Source: Herbidospora sakaeratensis
GTDB taxonomy: Bacteria; Actinomycetota; Actinomycetes; Streptosporangiales; Streptosporangiaceae
Assembly (NCBI RefSeq): GCF_001570525.1
Contig: NZ_BBXC01000009.1
Span: 240,363-304,362 of the forward strand
DNA: 64,000 nt
Direction: 5' to 3'
Part shown: positions 1 to 8,488 of the stretch, in pieces
Layout: every line of letters begins with the position of its first letter
Numbering within the stretch: position 1 is the first letter of the stretch
Program-made: the position numbers and the translations under genes
Notes under the pieces: model-generated
Told to the model about the DNA's origin: nothing
Seen by the model: only the letters and a program-made list of their open reading frames with translations
Database searches by the model: none

Positions 1-813
1 GACCTGGCCCACATCGCGCGGTGGGCGCCCCGGTCGAACGTCTTCTGCCGGATCGCGGTCGAGCCGCCCGACGCGGTGATGCCCTTCGGCGGCAAGTTCG
101 GCTGCGACCCCGACGCCGCCGCCCAACTGCTCGCCGACGCCGCGGCGAACGGGCTCCGGCCGCTCGGCCTGACCTGGCACGTCGGCTCCCAGCAGTGCAA
201 CCCCGACGCCTGGGACGTCGGCATCGCGGCGGCGGCGAAGATCGCGCTCCAGCTGGAGCCGGCCGGCGTCAGGCTGCCGATGATCAACCTCGGCGGCGGC
301 CTGCCGATCTCGTACAACCCCACCCCCGCTTTTGGGAACCGGCCGCTCATCGAGGTGTTCGGCGAGGCGGTCAACTCCTCGGTCAACCGTCACTTCGGCA
401 GCCGCAACCGCCCGCGCCTGCTGCTGGAGCCGGGCCGCGCGATGGTCGGGGCGGCCGGTGTCATCCGCTCGGAGGTGGTGACCGTCAGGGAAGGGCGGGC
501 CGCCGACCACCGTCGCTGGGTGTTCCTGGACGTCGGCCGCTACAACGGCCTCGTCGAGACCGAACGCGAGGCCATCGCCTACCGGCTGCGCACCCCCGGC
601 GTGACCGGTCCCACCGGCCCCGTCGTGCTGGCCGGGCCGACCAGCGACGGCGACGACGTCATCTACCAGCGTGTCCAGTACGAACTCCCCCTGGCGCTGG
701 CGCCCGGCGACGTGGTGGAGATCCTGGACGCCGGCGCGTACACCTCCAGCTACTCGTGCGCCGCCGTGAACGGGCTGCCCGCGCTCCCCACGTTCTGCGT
801 GGAGGAGCGATGA
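1..813 (+). CDS. PLP-dependent ornithine/lysine-type decarboxylase (type III fold), 5' end outside window
   Basis: The frame is open from base 1, so only the C-terminal 270 residues are present; the PLP-binding lysine would lie upstream. Visible family marks are HVGSQ, the NLGGG phosphate-binding loop, the EPGRA motif and the C-terminal DAGAYTSSY segment. The family decarboxylates ornithine, lysine or arginine in the cytosol; next to speD and speE, ornithine to putrescine is the likely reaction. The loop that normally reads GPTCDG in ornithine decarboxylases reads GPTSDG here (about base 640), so the active-site cysteine is replaced by serine. The stop overlaps the speD start by 4 bp, so the three genes form one translationally coupled operon. 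Substrate is inferred from context only. Confidence 0.85.
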   Translation, partial: DLAHIARWAPRSNVFCRIAVEPPDAVMPFGGKFGCDPDAAAQLLADAAANGLRPLGLTWHVGSQQCNPDAWDVGIAAAAKIALQLEPAGVRLPMINLGGGLPISYNPTPAFGNRPLIEVFGEAVNSSVNRHFGSRNRPRLLLEPGRAMVGAAGVIRSEVVTVREGRAADHRRWVFLDVGRYNGLVETEREAIAYRLRTPGVTGPTGPVVLAGPTSDGDDVIYQRVQYELPLALAPGDVVEILDAGAYTSSYSCAAVNGLPALPTFCVEER

Positions 814-1190
814 CCGTCGCGATCGGCGAGTTCGCCGGATGTCACGTGCTCGCCGAGCTCCGGGGGGTCGACGCCGGCCTCCTCGACGACCTCGCCCACC
901 TGGAGGTCGCGCTCAAGCGGGCGCTGGCCGCGGCGGGGGCGACCATCCTGGAGATGAGCTCGCACCGGTTCATCCCCCAGGGGGTCACCATCCTGGCGCT
1001 GCTGGCCGAGTCCCACGCGTCGCTGCACACCTACCCGGAGCACGCCGCCGTGTTCGTCGACGTGTTCACCTGCGGCACGGCCGACCCGCGCACCGCGGTC
1101 GACCTGCTCACCCACGAGCTCCAGCCCGGCCAGGTCACCGTCCAGGTGATCCGCCGGGGCGACCCGCCTTCGTCGGAGGTATCCGCATGA
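810..1190 (+). CDS. speD: S-adenosylmethionine decarboxylase proenzyme, prokaryotic class 1B
   Basis: A 126-residue pyruvoyl enzyme that decarboxylates S-adenosylmethionine to give the aminopropyl donor for spermidine synthesis. The self-cleavage site is AESHASLHTYPEH, with cleavage between Glu67 and Ser68, Ser68 becoming the pyruvoyl group. His73 and Cys88 (VFTCG) fall at the spacing of the class 1B catalytic residues. Length is normal for the small bacterial form. The ATG at 810 shares ATGA with the stop of the upstream decarboxylase, and its own stop overlaps the start of speE, so it is the middle gene of a polyamine operon. Confidence 0.95.
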   Translation: MTVAIGEFAGCHVLAELRGVDAGLLDDLAHLEVALKRALAAAGATILEMSSHRFIPQGVTILALLAESHASLHTYPEHAAVFVDVFTCGTADPRTAVDLLTHELQPGQVTVQVIRRGDPPSSEVSA

Positions 1191-2110
1191 TCACCATCAA
1201 CGGCACCACCTGGGTCGCCGAGCCCATCGCCGACGGCATGGAACGGCTCTGGCGCGTCGACGAGGTCATCCACAGCGAGATCACGCCCTTCCAGACGCTC
1301 GACTTCGCCCGCACCGCCCACGGCATCACCCTGTTCGCCAACGGCGAGCGGCAGAGCAGCGAACAGACCCAGGAGGTCTACCACGAGGCGCTGACCGTCC
1401 CGCCGGTGCTTCTGGCCGACCGGGTCGAGCGCTGCCTCGTCATCGGATCGAGCGAGGGCGTCGCCTGCCAGATGCTGGTGGCCTGCGGCGCGACCCGGGT
1501 CGACCACGTCGACATCGACGAACAGGCGGTCAAGCTCTGCGCGAGCCGCCTGCCCTACGGCTACACGGAGAAGGAACTGGCCGCCGCCGAGGGCGACGAG
1601 GGCCCGATCCACGTCCACTACGAGGACGGCTACGCCTTCGTCGAGGCCGCCGTCGCGGCCGGCCGGACGTGGGACGTCGTCATCGTCGACCTCCCCGACG
1701 AGACCGACGACGGCCAGGCCCAGCACGACCGCCTCTACAGCCCCACGTTCCTGAACCTGTGCGCCCAGGCGCTGGCCCCCGGCGGCGTCATCGCCACCCA
1801 GGCCGGCTGCCCGACCATGTGGCGCCAGACCACGTTGCGCCGCTCGTGGCACAACTTCATCGCGGCGTTCCCGACGGTCGTCTACTTCGGCTCGGCGGCC
1901 CACGAGTGGGCCTTCATCAGCGGCCGCCGCGACGTCGTCGACCGCCCCCACGCCGTGATGACCACCCGTCTCCGCACGTTGCCGTACCGCCCGGCCAGCA
2001 TCGACGTGCGAACCCTGGACGCCGCCCTCGTCCCCCCGCTGGAGATCCGGGGAAAATACCCGAAGCCCTGGCGGCGCCGTCCTTTCGGGGGCCCGTCACC
2101 CCGATCGTGA
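1187..2110 (+). CDS. speE: Spermidine synthase-like aminopropyltransferase
   Basis: A 307-residue Rossmann aminopropyltransferase expected to transfer the aminopropyl group from decarboxylated SAM to putrescine, releasing 5'-methylthioadenosine. Visible motifs are YHEAL, the acidic nucleotide-ribose loop VDIDEQAV, and the DLPDE segment replacing the usual DSTDP. The glycine-rich loop reads GSSEG rather than GGGDG, so the acceptor or donor pocket may differ from classical SpeE. The ATG at 1187 overlaps the speD stop (ATGA). A strong hairpin terminator follows 56 bases after the stop. The MTA it makes would feed the mtn genes downstream. Confidence 0.88.
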   Translation: MITINGTTWVAEPIADGMERLWRVDEVIHSEITPFQTLDFARTAHGITLFANGERQSSEQTQEVYHEALTVPPVLLADRVERCLVIGSSEGVACQMLVACGATRVDHVDIDEQAVKLCASRLPYGYTEKELAAAEGDEGPIHVHYEDGYAFVEAAVAAGRTWDVVIVDLPDETDDGQAQHDRLYSPTFLNLCAQALAPGGVIATQAGCPTMWRQTTLRRSWHNFIAAFPTVVYFGSAAHEWAFISGRRDVVDRPHAVMTTRLRTLPYRPASIDVRTLDAALVPPLEIRGKYPKPWRRRPFGGPSPRS

Positions 2111-2128
2111 CGCTCACGGTCGGCGGGG

Positions 2129-2602
2129 TCAGCGCGGTTCTCTGGCTCCCCGAAGGCTGACCGCCGAAGGGCCCCGGACCACGTCCGGGGCCCTTCTTCC
2201 GCCGGTCGCCCCCAACCGGAAGAATCCCCAGCTGATCACCAGGGCCGGGACCACGCCCACGACGGCGAGGACGACGCCGCCCAGGCGCTCGCCCCCGCTC
2301 CACCCGGTGGCGCCGACGCTGACGACCGTGAACCACAACGCCAGCCAGGAGATCCACCGGTTCGTGTCGGCCCGCAGCCACACGAGCGACGCGAGAAGCG
2401 CGATGGCCCCGCCGATGGCCACCGGGGCCGCGTACACGGTCCAGTTGCCGGAGTACACGATCCCGGCGTAGGCGAACGGGAGCCAGGCCAGCCAGCCGGC
2501 CCCGATGGCCACGACGACGGCGGCACGCGAGGCCGCGAAAGTTCTCACCCCTTCACCGTCGGAGGTGGCGGGCCGGGGGGTCAAGGCGTCCGGAGGTCTC
2601 AC
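2129..2602 (-). CDS. Small four-helix membrane protein, function unknown
   Basis: 157 residues with four predicted membrane segments (roughly residues 27-52, 54-78, 85-104 and 110-131), a charged N-terminus and an Arg-rich tail. No family is recognised. The start is a GTG at 2602 preceded by GGGGACGAAGG on the minus strand; starts closer to the first helix are possible. It is divergent from the cyclotransferase-peptidase fusion and convergent with speE. Its last codons contain the speE terminator hairpin, which makes the exact C-terminus slightly uncertain. Confidence 0.6.
   Translation of the reverse strand: MRPPDALTPRPATSDGEGVRTFAASRAAVVVAIGAGWLAWLPFAYAGIVYSGNWTVYAAPVAIGGAIALLASLVWLRADTNRWISWLALWFTVVSVGATGWSGGERLGGVVLAVVGVVPALVISWGFFRLGATGGRRAPDVVRGPSAVSLRGAREPR
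2167..2195. terminator. Perfect hairpin terminator after speE
   Basis: A 13-bp perfect inverted repeat, AAGGGCCCCGGAC and GTCCGGGGCCCTT, separated by 3 bases and followed by CTTCC. It lies 56 bases after the speE stop and is symmetrical, so it could also act on the minus strand, where it falls inside the 3' end of the convergent membrane-protein gene. Confidence 0.8.
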
Positions 2603-2655
2603 CTTCGTCCCCTATATCCTGCGGACTCAGGTCGGCGTCGTGATGGGGGTTCGCT

Positions 2656-3678
2656 TTGTCTGATCACCTGCTTTTCTCCTACGGCACGCTGCGGCTCCCG
2701 CAGGTCCAGCGGGCCCGGTTCGGCCGTGAGCTCGACGGCCGTCCCGACGCCCTGGCCGGGTTCCGCCTGGAGACGGTGAAGATCACCGACGCGTCCGTGG
2801 TCGCCGACAGCGGCAGTGACGAGCACCCCGTCGCCGTCCCCTCGCCGGACCCCGGAGACTCCGTCGAGGGCATGGTCTTCACCCTCACCCCCGACGACCT
2901 CAAGGCCGCCGACGCCTACGAGGTCGACGACTACCTGCGGGTCAAGGCCGACCTGCGGTCGGGGGAGAAGGCGTGGGTGTACGTCGACGCCGCGAGCGCC
3001 GAGCGGTTCCGCGCCACCCGGCTGCTGACCGCGCAGGCCAACGCGGTCACGCTGTTCGACGAGATCGTCCGGCGGGAGCTCATCGCGCCGGGGCGGACCG
3101 AGAAGGACCTCAGCGACGCCGTCCGCGACCTGGCCAACGAGATGTTCGGCACCACCCGCCACTGGCACAAGCGGATCGTCCGGTCGGGGCCGAACACCCT
3201 GCTGCCCTACCGGGAGAACCCGCCGAACCGCGTCGTCGAGGCCGACGACATCCTCTTCTGCGACTTCGGGCCGATCTTCGAGGAGTTCGAGGCCGACCTC
3301 GGGCGCACCTACGTCCTGGGCGACGACCCCGTGAAGCACCGGCTGGCGGCCGATCTGCCGGTCGTCTTCGAGGCCGGGCGGCGGTTCTTCGCCGCCGACC
3401 CCGGGATGACGGGCGCGCGGCTGTTCGCCGAGGTCGACCGGCTGGCCCGGGAGCGCGGCTGGGTGCTCGGGCACGTGCACGCCGGGCATCTCGTCGGTGA
3501 GTTCCCGCACGAGAAGATCGACGCCGACGACATCGAGTCGTACATCGCCGAGGGCAACACGACGCCGATGCGGCGCACCGACAAGGCCGGCCGGGTCGCC
3601 CACTGGATCCTGGAGATCCACCTGGTCGACGCCGGGCGCGGCTTCGGCGGGTTCTACGAGCAGCTGCTCGACCTCTAG
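2656..3678 (+). CDS. Gamma-glutamylcyclotransferase domain fused to M24 metallopeptidase
   Basis: 340 residues in two domains. Residues about 5-112 are an AIG2/GGCT-type fold: FSYGTLR near the start, the DGRPDALAGF stretch, and LKAADAYEVDDYLRV carrying candidate catalytic Glu89, ending in a WVYVD strand. Residues about 125-338 are a creatinase/aminopeptidase P-like M24 domain with all five metal ligands in place: Asp203, Asp214, a His in GHVHAGH (273-278), Glu320 and Glu334. GGCT proteins release 5-oxoproline from gamma-glutamyl amines or peptides, and M24 enzymes cut N-terminal residues or related amide bonds. A joint role in gamma-glutamyl peptide turnover is my inference. The TTG start at 2656 is chosen because GGGGG lies about 6 bases upstream. 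Confidence 0.85.
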   Translation: MSDHLLFSYGTLRLPQVQRARFGRELDGRPDALAGFRLETVKITDASVVADSGSDEHPVAVPSPDPGDSVEGMVFTLTPDDLKAADAYEVDDYLRVKADLRSGEKAWVYVDAASAERFRATRLLTAQANAVTLFDEIVRRELIAPGRTEKDLSDAVRDLANEMFGTTRHWHKRIVRSGPNTLLPYRENPPNRVVEADDILFCDFGPIFEEFEADLGRTYVLGDDPVKHRLAADLPVVFEAGRRFFAADPGMTGARLFAEVDRLARERGWVLGHVHAGHLVGEFPHEKIDADDIESYIAEGNTTPMRRTDKAGRVAHWILEIHLVDAGRGFGGFYEQLLDL

Positions 3679-3687
3679 CGGCCGGCC

Positions 3688-4611
3688 GTGAGCGGCACCA
3701 GCTGGACCTATGCACTCGTGACGCCGGACGCGCTGGTCACCCAGGCGCTGTCCCGGCTGTTGCACGCCTTCCGCCCGGCCGGACTCGATCCGGTCGCCGC
3801 CGAGCTGATCCGCCTGGACGCGGAGACCATGGTGCGTCTCTACGACGAATCGGCGCGCGGTCGCCCCATCACGCTGCCGCCGCACCGCGCCTTCCAGTTG
3901 TGGTACGCCCTCGGCCCGGCCTGTCTCACGATCCTGCGACACGACGGAGCCGACGCGTGTGCGGCGATGGGCCTGCTCAAAGGGGCCACCGATCCGGCCT
4001 CGGCCCGGCCCGGTTCCATCCGGCACACCGGCGAGAACATCCTGATGAACCTGGTGCACTGCCCGGACGACGAACCTTCCGCACTCGCCGAGCTGCACCA
4101 GCTGGTCGGTCCCCGGCACGCCGAGGCGCTCCGGCGCCAGGCCGCCAGGCCCGACGACCGGGTCCGTCTGCTCACCGCCGGCACCGTCGAGGCGTCGGCG
4201 CCCCTGTTCGGCGGCCCGCTCGCCCTGTCACTGCCGTCGGCGGTGAACCGCCTCCGCCTGCGGGTCGTGCAGCGCCTGGCGATCACCGGGATCGCCGTGC
4301 CCGGCCTGCTGCCCCTGCTGGAGAAGGCGCGCCTCGCCCTGCTGGAGGAGCGCGACGAGCTCACCGGCATCGAAACGAGCCCTGCCCGGACGGCCGCCGC
4401 CCGGGCGCGCGACGGCCGGACACGGGCGCTGTTGCGGGAGGCCACCCGCGTTGCGCGGAGCCCGGCCATGGAGGACGCCGTGACCAGGCTCTCCGACGTG
4501 CTCATGGGGTCGTCCGAGCGCTGGGCGACTCTCCTGGAGGCCATCCGCGCCGCGGAGGTCTACCTGTCGGACATGGAGAGTGCCGTGCTGGAACAGAGCC
4601 ACTACGTCTGA
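3688..4611 (+). CDS. Nucleoside-diphosphate-kinase-like domain protein with helical C-terminal extension
   Basis: 307 residues. Residues about 7-145 resemble nucleoside diphosphate kinase: YALVTPDAL near the N-terminus, [15 protein letters not shown] (the GTIR loop) and [12 protein letters not shown], where His124 matches the phospho-accepting histidine. The lysine normally found in the KPD motif is Thr12 here, so classical NDK activity is doubtful. Residues 150-307 are helical, charged and unrecognised. The GTG start is 9 bases after the GGCT-M24 stop, so the two genes are probably co-transcribed. The 3' end overlaps the convergent mtnD by 10 bases. Confidence 0.75.
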   Translation: MSGTSWTYALVTPDALVTQALSRLLHAFRPAGLDPVAAELIRLDAETMVRLYDESARGRPITLPPHRAFQLWYALGPACLTILRHDGADACAAMGLLKGATDPASARPGSIRHTGENILMNLVHCPDDEPSALAELHQLVGPRHAEALRRQAARPDDRVRLLTAGTVEASAPLFGGPLALSLPSAVNRLRLRVVQRLAITGIAVPGLLPLLEKARLALLEERDELTGIETSPARTAAARARDGRTRALLREATRVARSPAMEDAVTRLSDVLMGSSERWATLLEAIRAAEVYLSDMESAVLEQSHYV

Positions 4612-5174
4612 GAGCGGCCGGCCGCGATCGTGTCGTAGTCGGGGATGCGCGCGGCGATCGGGTCGCCGGTGAAGTCGCCGACCCAGCCGTCGTCGTCGTG
4701 GAAGAAGCGGATGGCGGTGAAGTGCGGCCGGGTGCCCATGTCGAACCAGTGGGTGGTCTGCTTCGGCACGCTCAGCAGGTCGCCGGGCTCGCAGAAGACG
4801 GCGTGCACCCTGCCGTCGACGTGCAGGTAGAAGATGCCCGACCCCGCCACGAAGAAGCGGACCTCGTCGTCGTCGTGGGTGTGCTCGTTGAGGAACTTGG
4901 CGCGGGCCGAGGCGGCGACGTCGGCGGGGGCGTCGGGGCCGAGCTGGGCGACGTCGACGAAGGTGTAGTTCTCTTCGGCGACGACGGCGGCGACCTGGTC
5001 GCGGTAGGCGGCGAGCACCTCGTCCTGGGTCGCGCCGTCGAGGCCGTCGACGATCTCCCAGTGGCGCAGGCGGACGCCGATCTCCTTCAGGCTGGTCGCG
5101 ATCTCGGCCTGGTCTTCGGTCCGCAGGAGGGTCTCGGGGACCGGGCCGTCGGTGTACACGGTGAGGTAGGTCAT
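4602..5174 (-). CDS. mtnD: Acireductone dioxygenase
   Basis: 190-residue cupin that oxidises acireductone (1,2-dihydroxy-3-keto-5-methylthiopentene) to 2-keto-4-methylthiobutyrate and formate in the methionine salvage pathway. The metal site is visible as [11 protein letters not shown] with His98, His100 and Glu104, and a fourth ligand His142 in THWFD. Length and motif order match bacterial ARD. It stands alone on the minus strand, divergent from the sugar ABC/mtnK operon, with 85 bp of shared control region. The metal (Fe or Ni) cannot be told from sequence. Confidence 0.95.
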   Translation of the reverse strand: MTYLTVYTDGPVPETLLRTEDQAEIATSLKEIGVRLRHWEIVDGLDGATQDEVLAAYRDQVAAVVAEENYTFVDVAQLGPDAPADVAASARAKFLNEHTHDDDEVRFFVAGSGIFYLHVDGRVHAVFCEPGDLLSVPKQTTHWFDMGTRPHFTAIRFFHDDDGWVGDFTGDPIAARIPDYDTIAAGRSQT

Positions 5175-5200
5175 GGGCTTCGTCCCTAATCAGCGGCTAT

Positions 5201-5215
5201 CTGCGTAAATCCTAC
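5201..5215. promoter_or_regulatory. Candidate regulator site upstream of mtnD and the ABC-mtnK operon
   Basis: The 15-mer CTGCGTAAATCCTAC (minus strand GTAGGATTTACGCAG) lies in the divergent control region. It shares 11 of 15 positions with CTACACAATTCCTAC at 16238-16252, in front of the other salvage-related operon. A common repressor or activator site is inferred; the regulator is not identified. Confidence 0.4.
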
Positions 5216-5223
5216 TTGAAAAG

Positions 5224-5260
5224 TGGACAATACTCCCAGGGGCTGCCTAGCATCCGAGTG
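5224..5260 (+). promoter_or_regulatory. Promoter for a leaderless ABC-mtnK transcript
   Basis: TGGACA at 5224-5229, an 18-base spacer, and TAGCAT at 5248-5253 make a plausible SigA-type promoter. The GTG start codon lies 7 bases after the -10 box and has no clear ribosome binding site, which fits leaderless initiation, common in actinobacteria. Confidence 0.5.
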
Positions 5261-6354
5261 TGATTCACGCACGACTTCTCGGCGCATCCCTTCTCCTCGG
5301 CGTCCTGGCGCTCGCGGGCTGCTCCCAGGGAACCTCCACCACGACCACCTCCGCGCCCTCGTCCGCCGCCCCGGCGGCCCCGGTCGCGTCGCCCACCGTT
5401 TCCGTTCCGGCGAAGTTCGCCGCCGGGGGAGTTCGGGTCGCTCTCGTACGTCAGCTCTCGTCCGGCGACTACTTCGAGCAGTGGCTCGCGGGGGCGCAGG
5501 CCGAGGCGCAGGCCCTCAAGATCACGCTGGAGGTCTCCAGCGGCGACGGCAACAACGACAAGCAGGCGCTCAACCTGGAGCAGGCCGTCCAGCAGAAGGC
5601 CGACGCGATCATCGTCGACCACGGGTTCGCCGACACCGTCCAGCCCGCCATCAAGAAGGCCGCCGACGCCGGCGTCCCGCTGGTCGCCTTCGACGTCGAC
5701 CCCGGCACGCCCAAGGCCGTCGCGCTGACCCAGGACGACCACCAGATCGCCGAACTGGCCCTCGGCGCGCTGAAGGCCGACACCGGGGGGACCGGCGACG
5801 TCCTCTACGTGTACGTCTCGGGCTTCGCCCCCCTCGACCGCCGCAACGAGGTCTGGACCCAGTTCAAGAAGGACAACCCGGGCATCAAGGAGGTCGCCCA
5901 GATCGGCGTGGTCAACAACTCCACCGCCTCGGCCGTGGCCGACCAGGCCAAGGCCGCCCTCCAGGCCAACCCGGGCGTGAAGGCGATCTTCGCGCCGTAC
6001 GACGAGTTCGCCAAGGGCGCCGCCATCGCGGTCAAGGAGCTCGGCCTCCAGGACCAGATCAAGATCTACGGCGCGGACATCTCCACCGCCGACATCGGCG
6101 TCATCACCGAGCCGAACAGCCCGTGGGTGGCGACCGCCACGACCGACCCGTCGAACGTCGGCCGGATCGCGGTCCGGGCCGCCGCGCTGCTGGTCGCCGG
6201 GGAGCAGGTCGGCGCCGAGATCAAGATCCCGCCCGCCCTGGTCACCCAGAAGCAGCTGCGCGACGGCGGCATCGCCAACATCGAGCAGCTCACCGGCGCC
6301 GTGCCCGAACTGACCACGCCCGACGTCGCCCGGGTGCCCTGGGCCGCTCCGTGA
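5260..6354 (+). CDS. Sugar-type ABC transporter substrate-binding lipoprotein
   Basis: 364 residues. A lipoprotein signal ends in LALAGC with Cys21 as the lipidated residue, followed by a Ser/Thr/Pro/Ala-rich linker to about residue 50 and then a periplasmic-binding type 1 (RbsB-like) domain. Motifs include DAIIVDHGF, GVPLVAFDVD and the ATTDPSNVGRIA stretch near the C-terminal lobe. It is the first gene of a three-gene unit with an RbsC-type permease and mtnK, so the ligand is plausibly 5-methylthioribose or a related pentose; this is inference from context. Start GTG 5260 is chosen because a -10 box sits just upstream. Confidence 0.85.
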   Translation: MIHARLLGASLLLGVLALAGCSQGTSTTTTSAPSSAAPAAPVASPTVSVPAKFAAGGVRVALVRQLSSGDYFEQWLAGAQAEAQALKITLEVSSGDGNNDKQALNLEQAVQQKADAIIVDHGFADTVQPAIKKAADAGVPLVAFDVDPGTPKAVALTQDDHQIAELALGALKADTGGTGDVLYVYVSGFAPLDRRNEVWTQFKKDNPGIKEVAQIGVVNNSTASAVADQAKAALQANPGVKAIFAPYDEFAKGAAIAVKELGLQDQIKIYGADISTADIGVITEPNSPWVATATTDPSNVGRIAVRAAALLVAGEQVGAEIKIPPALVTQKQLRDGGIANIEQLTGAVPELTTPDVARVPWAAP

Positions 6355-7325
6355 CCCGTCTGCTCTACCGGTACGGCCTGCTCGTGATCCTGGCCGCCCT
6401 GCTGGTCGTCTTCGCGGTGCTCCGGCCCGCCTTCGCCTCGTACGCCAACGCGCTGATCATCCTTCAGTCGGTGGCGATCGTCGGGGTGGTGGCGCTCGGG
6501 GTGACCGTGTCGATGACCACGGGCGGCTTCGACCTGTCGGCGGGCGCGGCGGTCGGCGCGGTCGTCATGACGACCGCGCTGACGATGGTCCGGTTCAACC
6601 TCACCGGCGGCACCGCCATCGTCGTCGGCCTGCTCACCGGGCTGCTGGTCGCGGGGGTGAACGCGCTGCTCACCGTGGTCGCGAAGATCCCCGACCTGGT
6701 GGCCACGCTGGGCACGATGTTCCTGTTCCAGGGCCTGGCCCTGATCATCACCTCCGGCACGTCGGTCGCGCCGGGCATGACCGTCGACGGCGCCCCCGCG
6801 CCCGGCCGCTACACCGAGGGCTTCGCCTGGATCGGATCCGGCAAGATCGGCTCGGTGCCGGTCCCGGTCGTCGTGTTCACGCTGGTCGCGGTGGTCGTCT
6901 ACCTGTTCCTCGAACGCACCCGCTGGGGCGTCGCCCTCTACGCCATCGGCGGCAACGCCGAGGCCGCGCGCCTGGCCGGCATCCGGGTGGCCCGCTACCG
7001 GGCGCTGGCCTACGCCGTGTCGGGGATCTGCGCGGCCATCGCCGGGATCATGTTGTCGGCCCGGCTCGGCCGGGGCGACGTGGGCGCGGGCGACCCCTAC
7101 CTGCTCCAGTCGGTGGCGGCGGCGCTGATCGGCTACGCCGTGCTCGGCGCCAACCGCCCCAACACCGTCGGCACGGTCGTCGGCGCCGTCTTCATCGGCG
7201 TGGTGATCAACGGCATGACCATGCTGAACGCCCCCTACTACACCCAGACCTTCGTCCAGGGCGCCCTGCTGGCGGGCGCCCTCGTCGTGAGCTACACCCT
7301 CAGGAGTTCCGTTGAGCGCCTATGA
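6351..7325 (+). CDS. RbsC-type ABC transporter permease
   Basis: 324-residue polytopic membrane protein of the CUT2/branched-chain permease superfamily, with about nine hydrophobic segments. The family motif TTGGFDLSAGAAVG appears near residue 55 and a cytoplasmic loop NAEAARLAGIRV near residue 205. It should form the channel for the lipoprotein encoded upstream; the GTG start overlaps that gene's stop (GTGA). The 3' end overlaps mtnK by 14 bases. No ATPase gene is in this operon, which is unusual for this type; the RbsA-like ATPase at 13683-15164 or one elsewhere in the genome would have to serve it. Confidence 0.85.
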   Translation: MTRLLYRYGLLVILAALLVVFAVLRPAFASYANALIILQSVAIVGVVALGVTVSMTTGGFDLSAGAAVGAVVMTTALTMVRFNLTGGTAIVVGLLTGLLVAGVNALLTVVAKIPDLVATLGTMFLFQGLALIITSGTSVAPGMTVDGAPAPGRYTEGFAWIGSGKIGSVPVPVVVFTLVAVVVYLFLERTRWGVALYAIGGNAEAARLAGIRVARYRALAYAVSGICAAIAGIMLSARLGRGDVGAGDPYLLQSVAAALIGYAVLGANRPNTVGTVVGAVFIGVVINGMTMLNAPYYTQTFVQGALLAGALVVSYTLRSSVERL

Positions 7326-8487
7326 GCTGCTGACCGTCGACAACGTGCCCGGCTACCTGGCGAGCCGCCCCGCGCTGGCGGCGTTCGCGAACCCGGTCTC
7401 GGTCCGGGAGATCGGCGACGGCAACATGAACACCGTGTTCGCCGTGGAGGTCGAGGGCGGCCCCGGCGTGGTGCTCAAGCAGTCGATGCCCTACGTCCGG
7501 GTCGACCCGGCCTGGCCGATCACCCCCGACCGCAACCGCATCGAGGCGGCCGTGCTGGCCGAGCACGGCCGGGTGGCCCCCGGGCTCGTGCCCGCCCTGC
7601 TCGACGCCGACCACGACCGGCACGTCGTCGCCCTGGAGGACCTCTCGGACCACCGGGTCTGGCGCGGGCTGCTCAACGAGGGCGTGCGCACCGACGGGGT
7701 CGCCGCCGATCTCGGCCGGTACGTCGCCAGGGTCGCCTTCGGCACCTCGGTGTTCGGCCTGGGCAACCACCGGCACAAGGCCGCCCTGGCCGCCGCCGTC
7801 AACCCCGAGTTGTGCGAGATCACCGAGGACCTGGTCTTCACCGAGCCGTACATCGAGCACGAGCACAACAAGATCCTGCCCGCCACCAAGGCCGACGTGG
7901 CCGCCTACGTGGGCGACCCCGACGTGCGGACCGCGATCGGGCTGGCCAAGCTGGCGTTCATGACGCGCGCCGAGGCGTTGATCCACGGCGACCTGCACAC
8001 CGGCTCGGTGCTGGTGAAGCCGGGCTCGACCCGGGCGTTCGACGTCGAGTTCGCCTTCTACGGGCCGGTCGGCTTCGACCTGGGCGCCCTGTGGGGCAAC
8101 TACGTGCTCGCGGCGGCGCGCGGCTTCGTCCAGGGAGACGACGACCATGCCCGATGGGTGCTGGGGCTGGCCGAGGAGACGTGGGCGGCCTTCGAGACCG
8201 AGTTCCGGGCCCTGTGGCCGGAGCGGGTGGACCCCCGGATCTACGGCGACGGGGTGCTGGAGGGGTACCTCGGGCAGGTCAGAGCCGATGCCGCCGTGTT
8301 CGGCGCGGCCAAGGCGGCCCGGCGGATCATCGGGTTCGCCCGGGTCAGCGACATCGAGACGCTGCCCGAGGCCGAGCGGGCCGTGGCGATCAGGCGGTCG
8401 CTGCGGGCGGCGCGGCACCTGCTGACCGCCGAACCCGGCCGGGACCTGTTCGACCGGGTCGGCGCGTATCTTGAGGCAGATTCCTGA
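7312..8487 (+). CDS. mtnK: S-methyl-5-thioribose kinase
   Basis: 391-residue kinase of the aminoglycoside-phosphotransferase/choline-kinase fold that phosphorylates 5-methylthioribose to 5-methylthioribose 1-phosphate. Features typical of MtnK are IGDGNMNTVFAV (nucleotide loop), VVLKQSMPYVRV with the ATP-site lysine, the catalytic IHGDLHTGSV (His225-Gly-Asp227) and FDVEFAFYGP with metal-binding acidic residues. Length fits the family. The TTG start at 7312 follows AGGAG and lies inside the end of the permease gene, so it is coupled to the importer. This supports uptake or internal generation of free methylthioribose. Confidence 0.93.
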   Translation: MSAYELLTVDNVPGYLASRPALAAFANPVSVREIGDGNMNTVFAVEVEGGPGVVLKQSMPYVRVDPAWPITPDRNRIEAAVLAEHGRVAPGLVPALLDADHDRHVVALEDLSDHRVWRGLLNEGVRTDGVAADLGRYVARVAFGTSVFGLGNHRHKAALAAAVNPELCEITEDLVFTEPYIEHEHNKILPATKADVAAYVGDPDVRTAIGLAKLAFMTRAEALIHGDLHTGSVLVKPGSTRAFDVEFAFYGPVGFDLGALWGNYVLAAARGFVQGDDDHARWVLGLAEETWAAFETEFRALWPERVDPRIYGDGVLEGYLGQVRADAAVFGAAKAARRIIGFARVSDIETLPEAERAVAIRRSLRAARHLLTAEPGRDLFDRVGAYLEADS

Positions 8488-8488
8488 C

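Noticed and set aside
5175-5259. SAM or SAH riboswitch before the salvage genes
   Set aside because: The gap is only 85 bp and I see no conserved aptamer helices; a leaderless promoter fits better.
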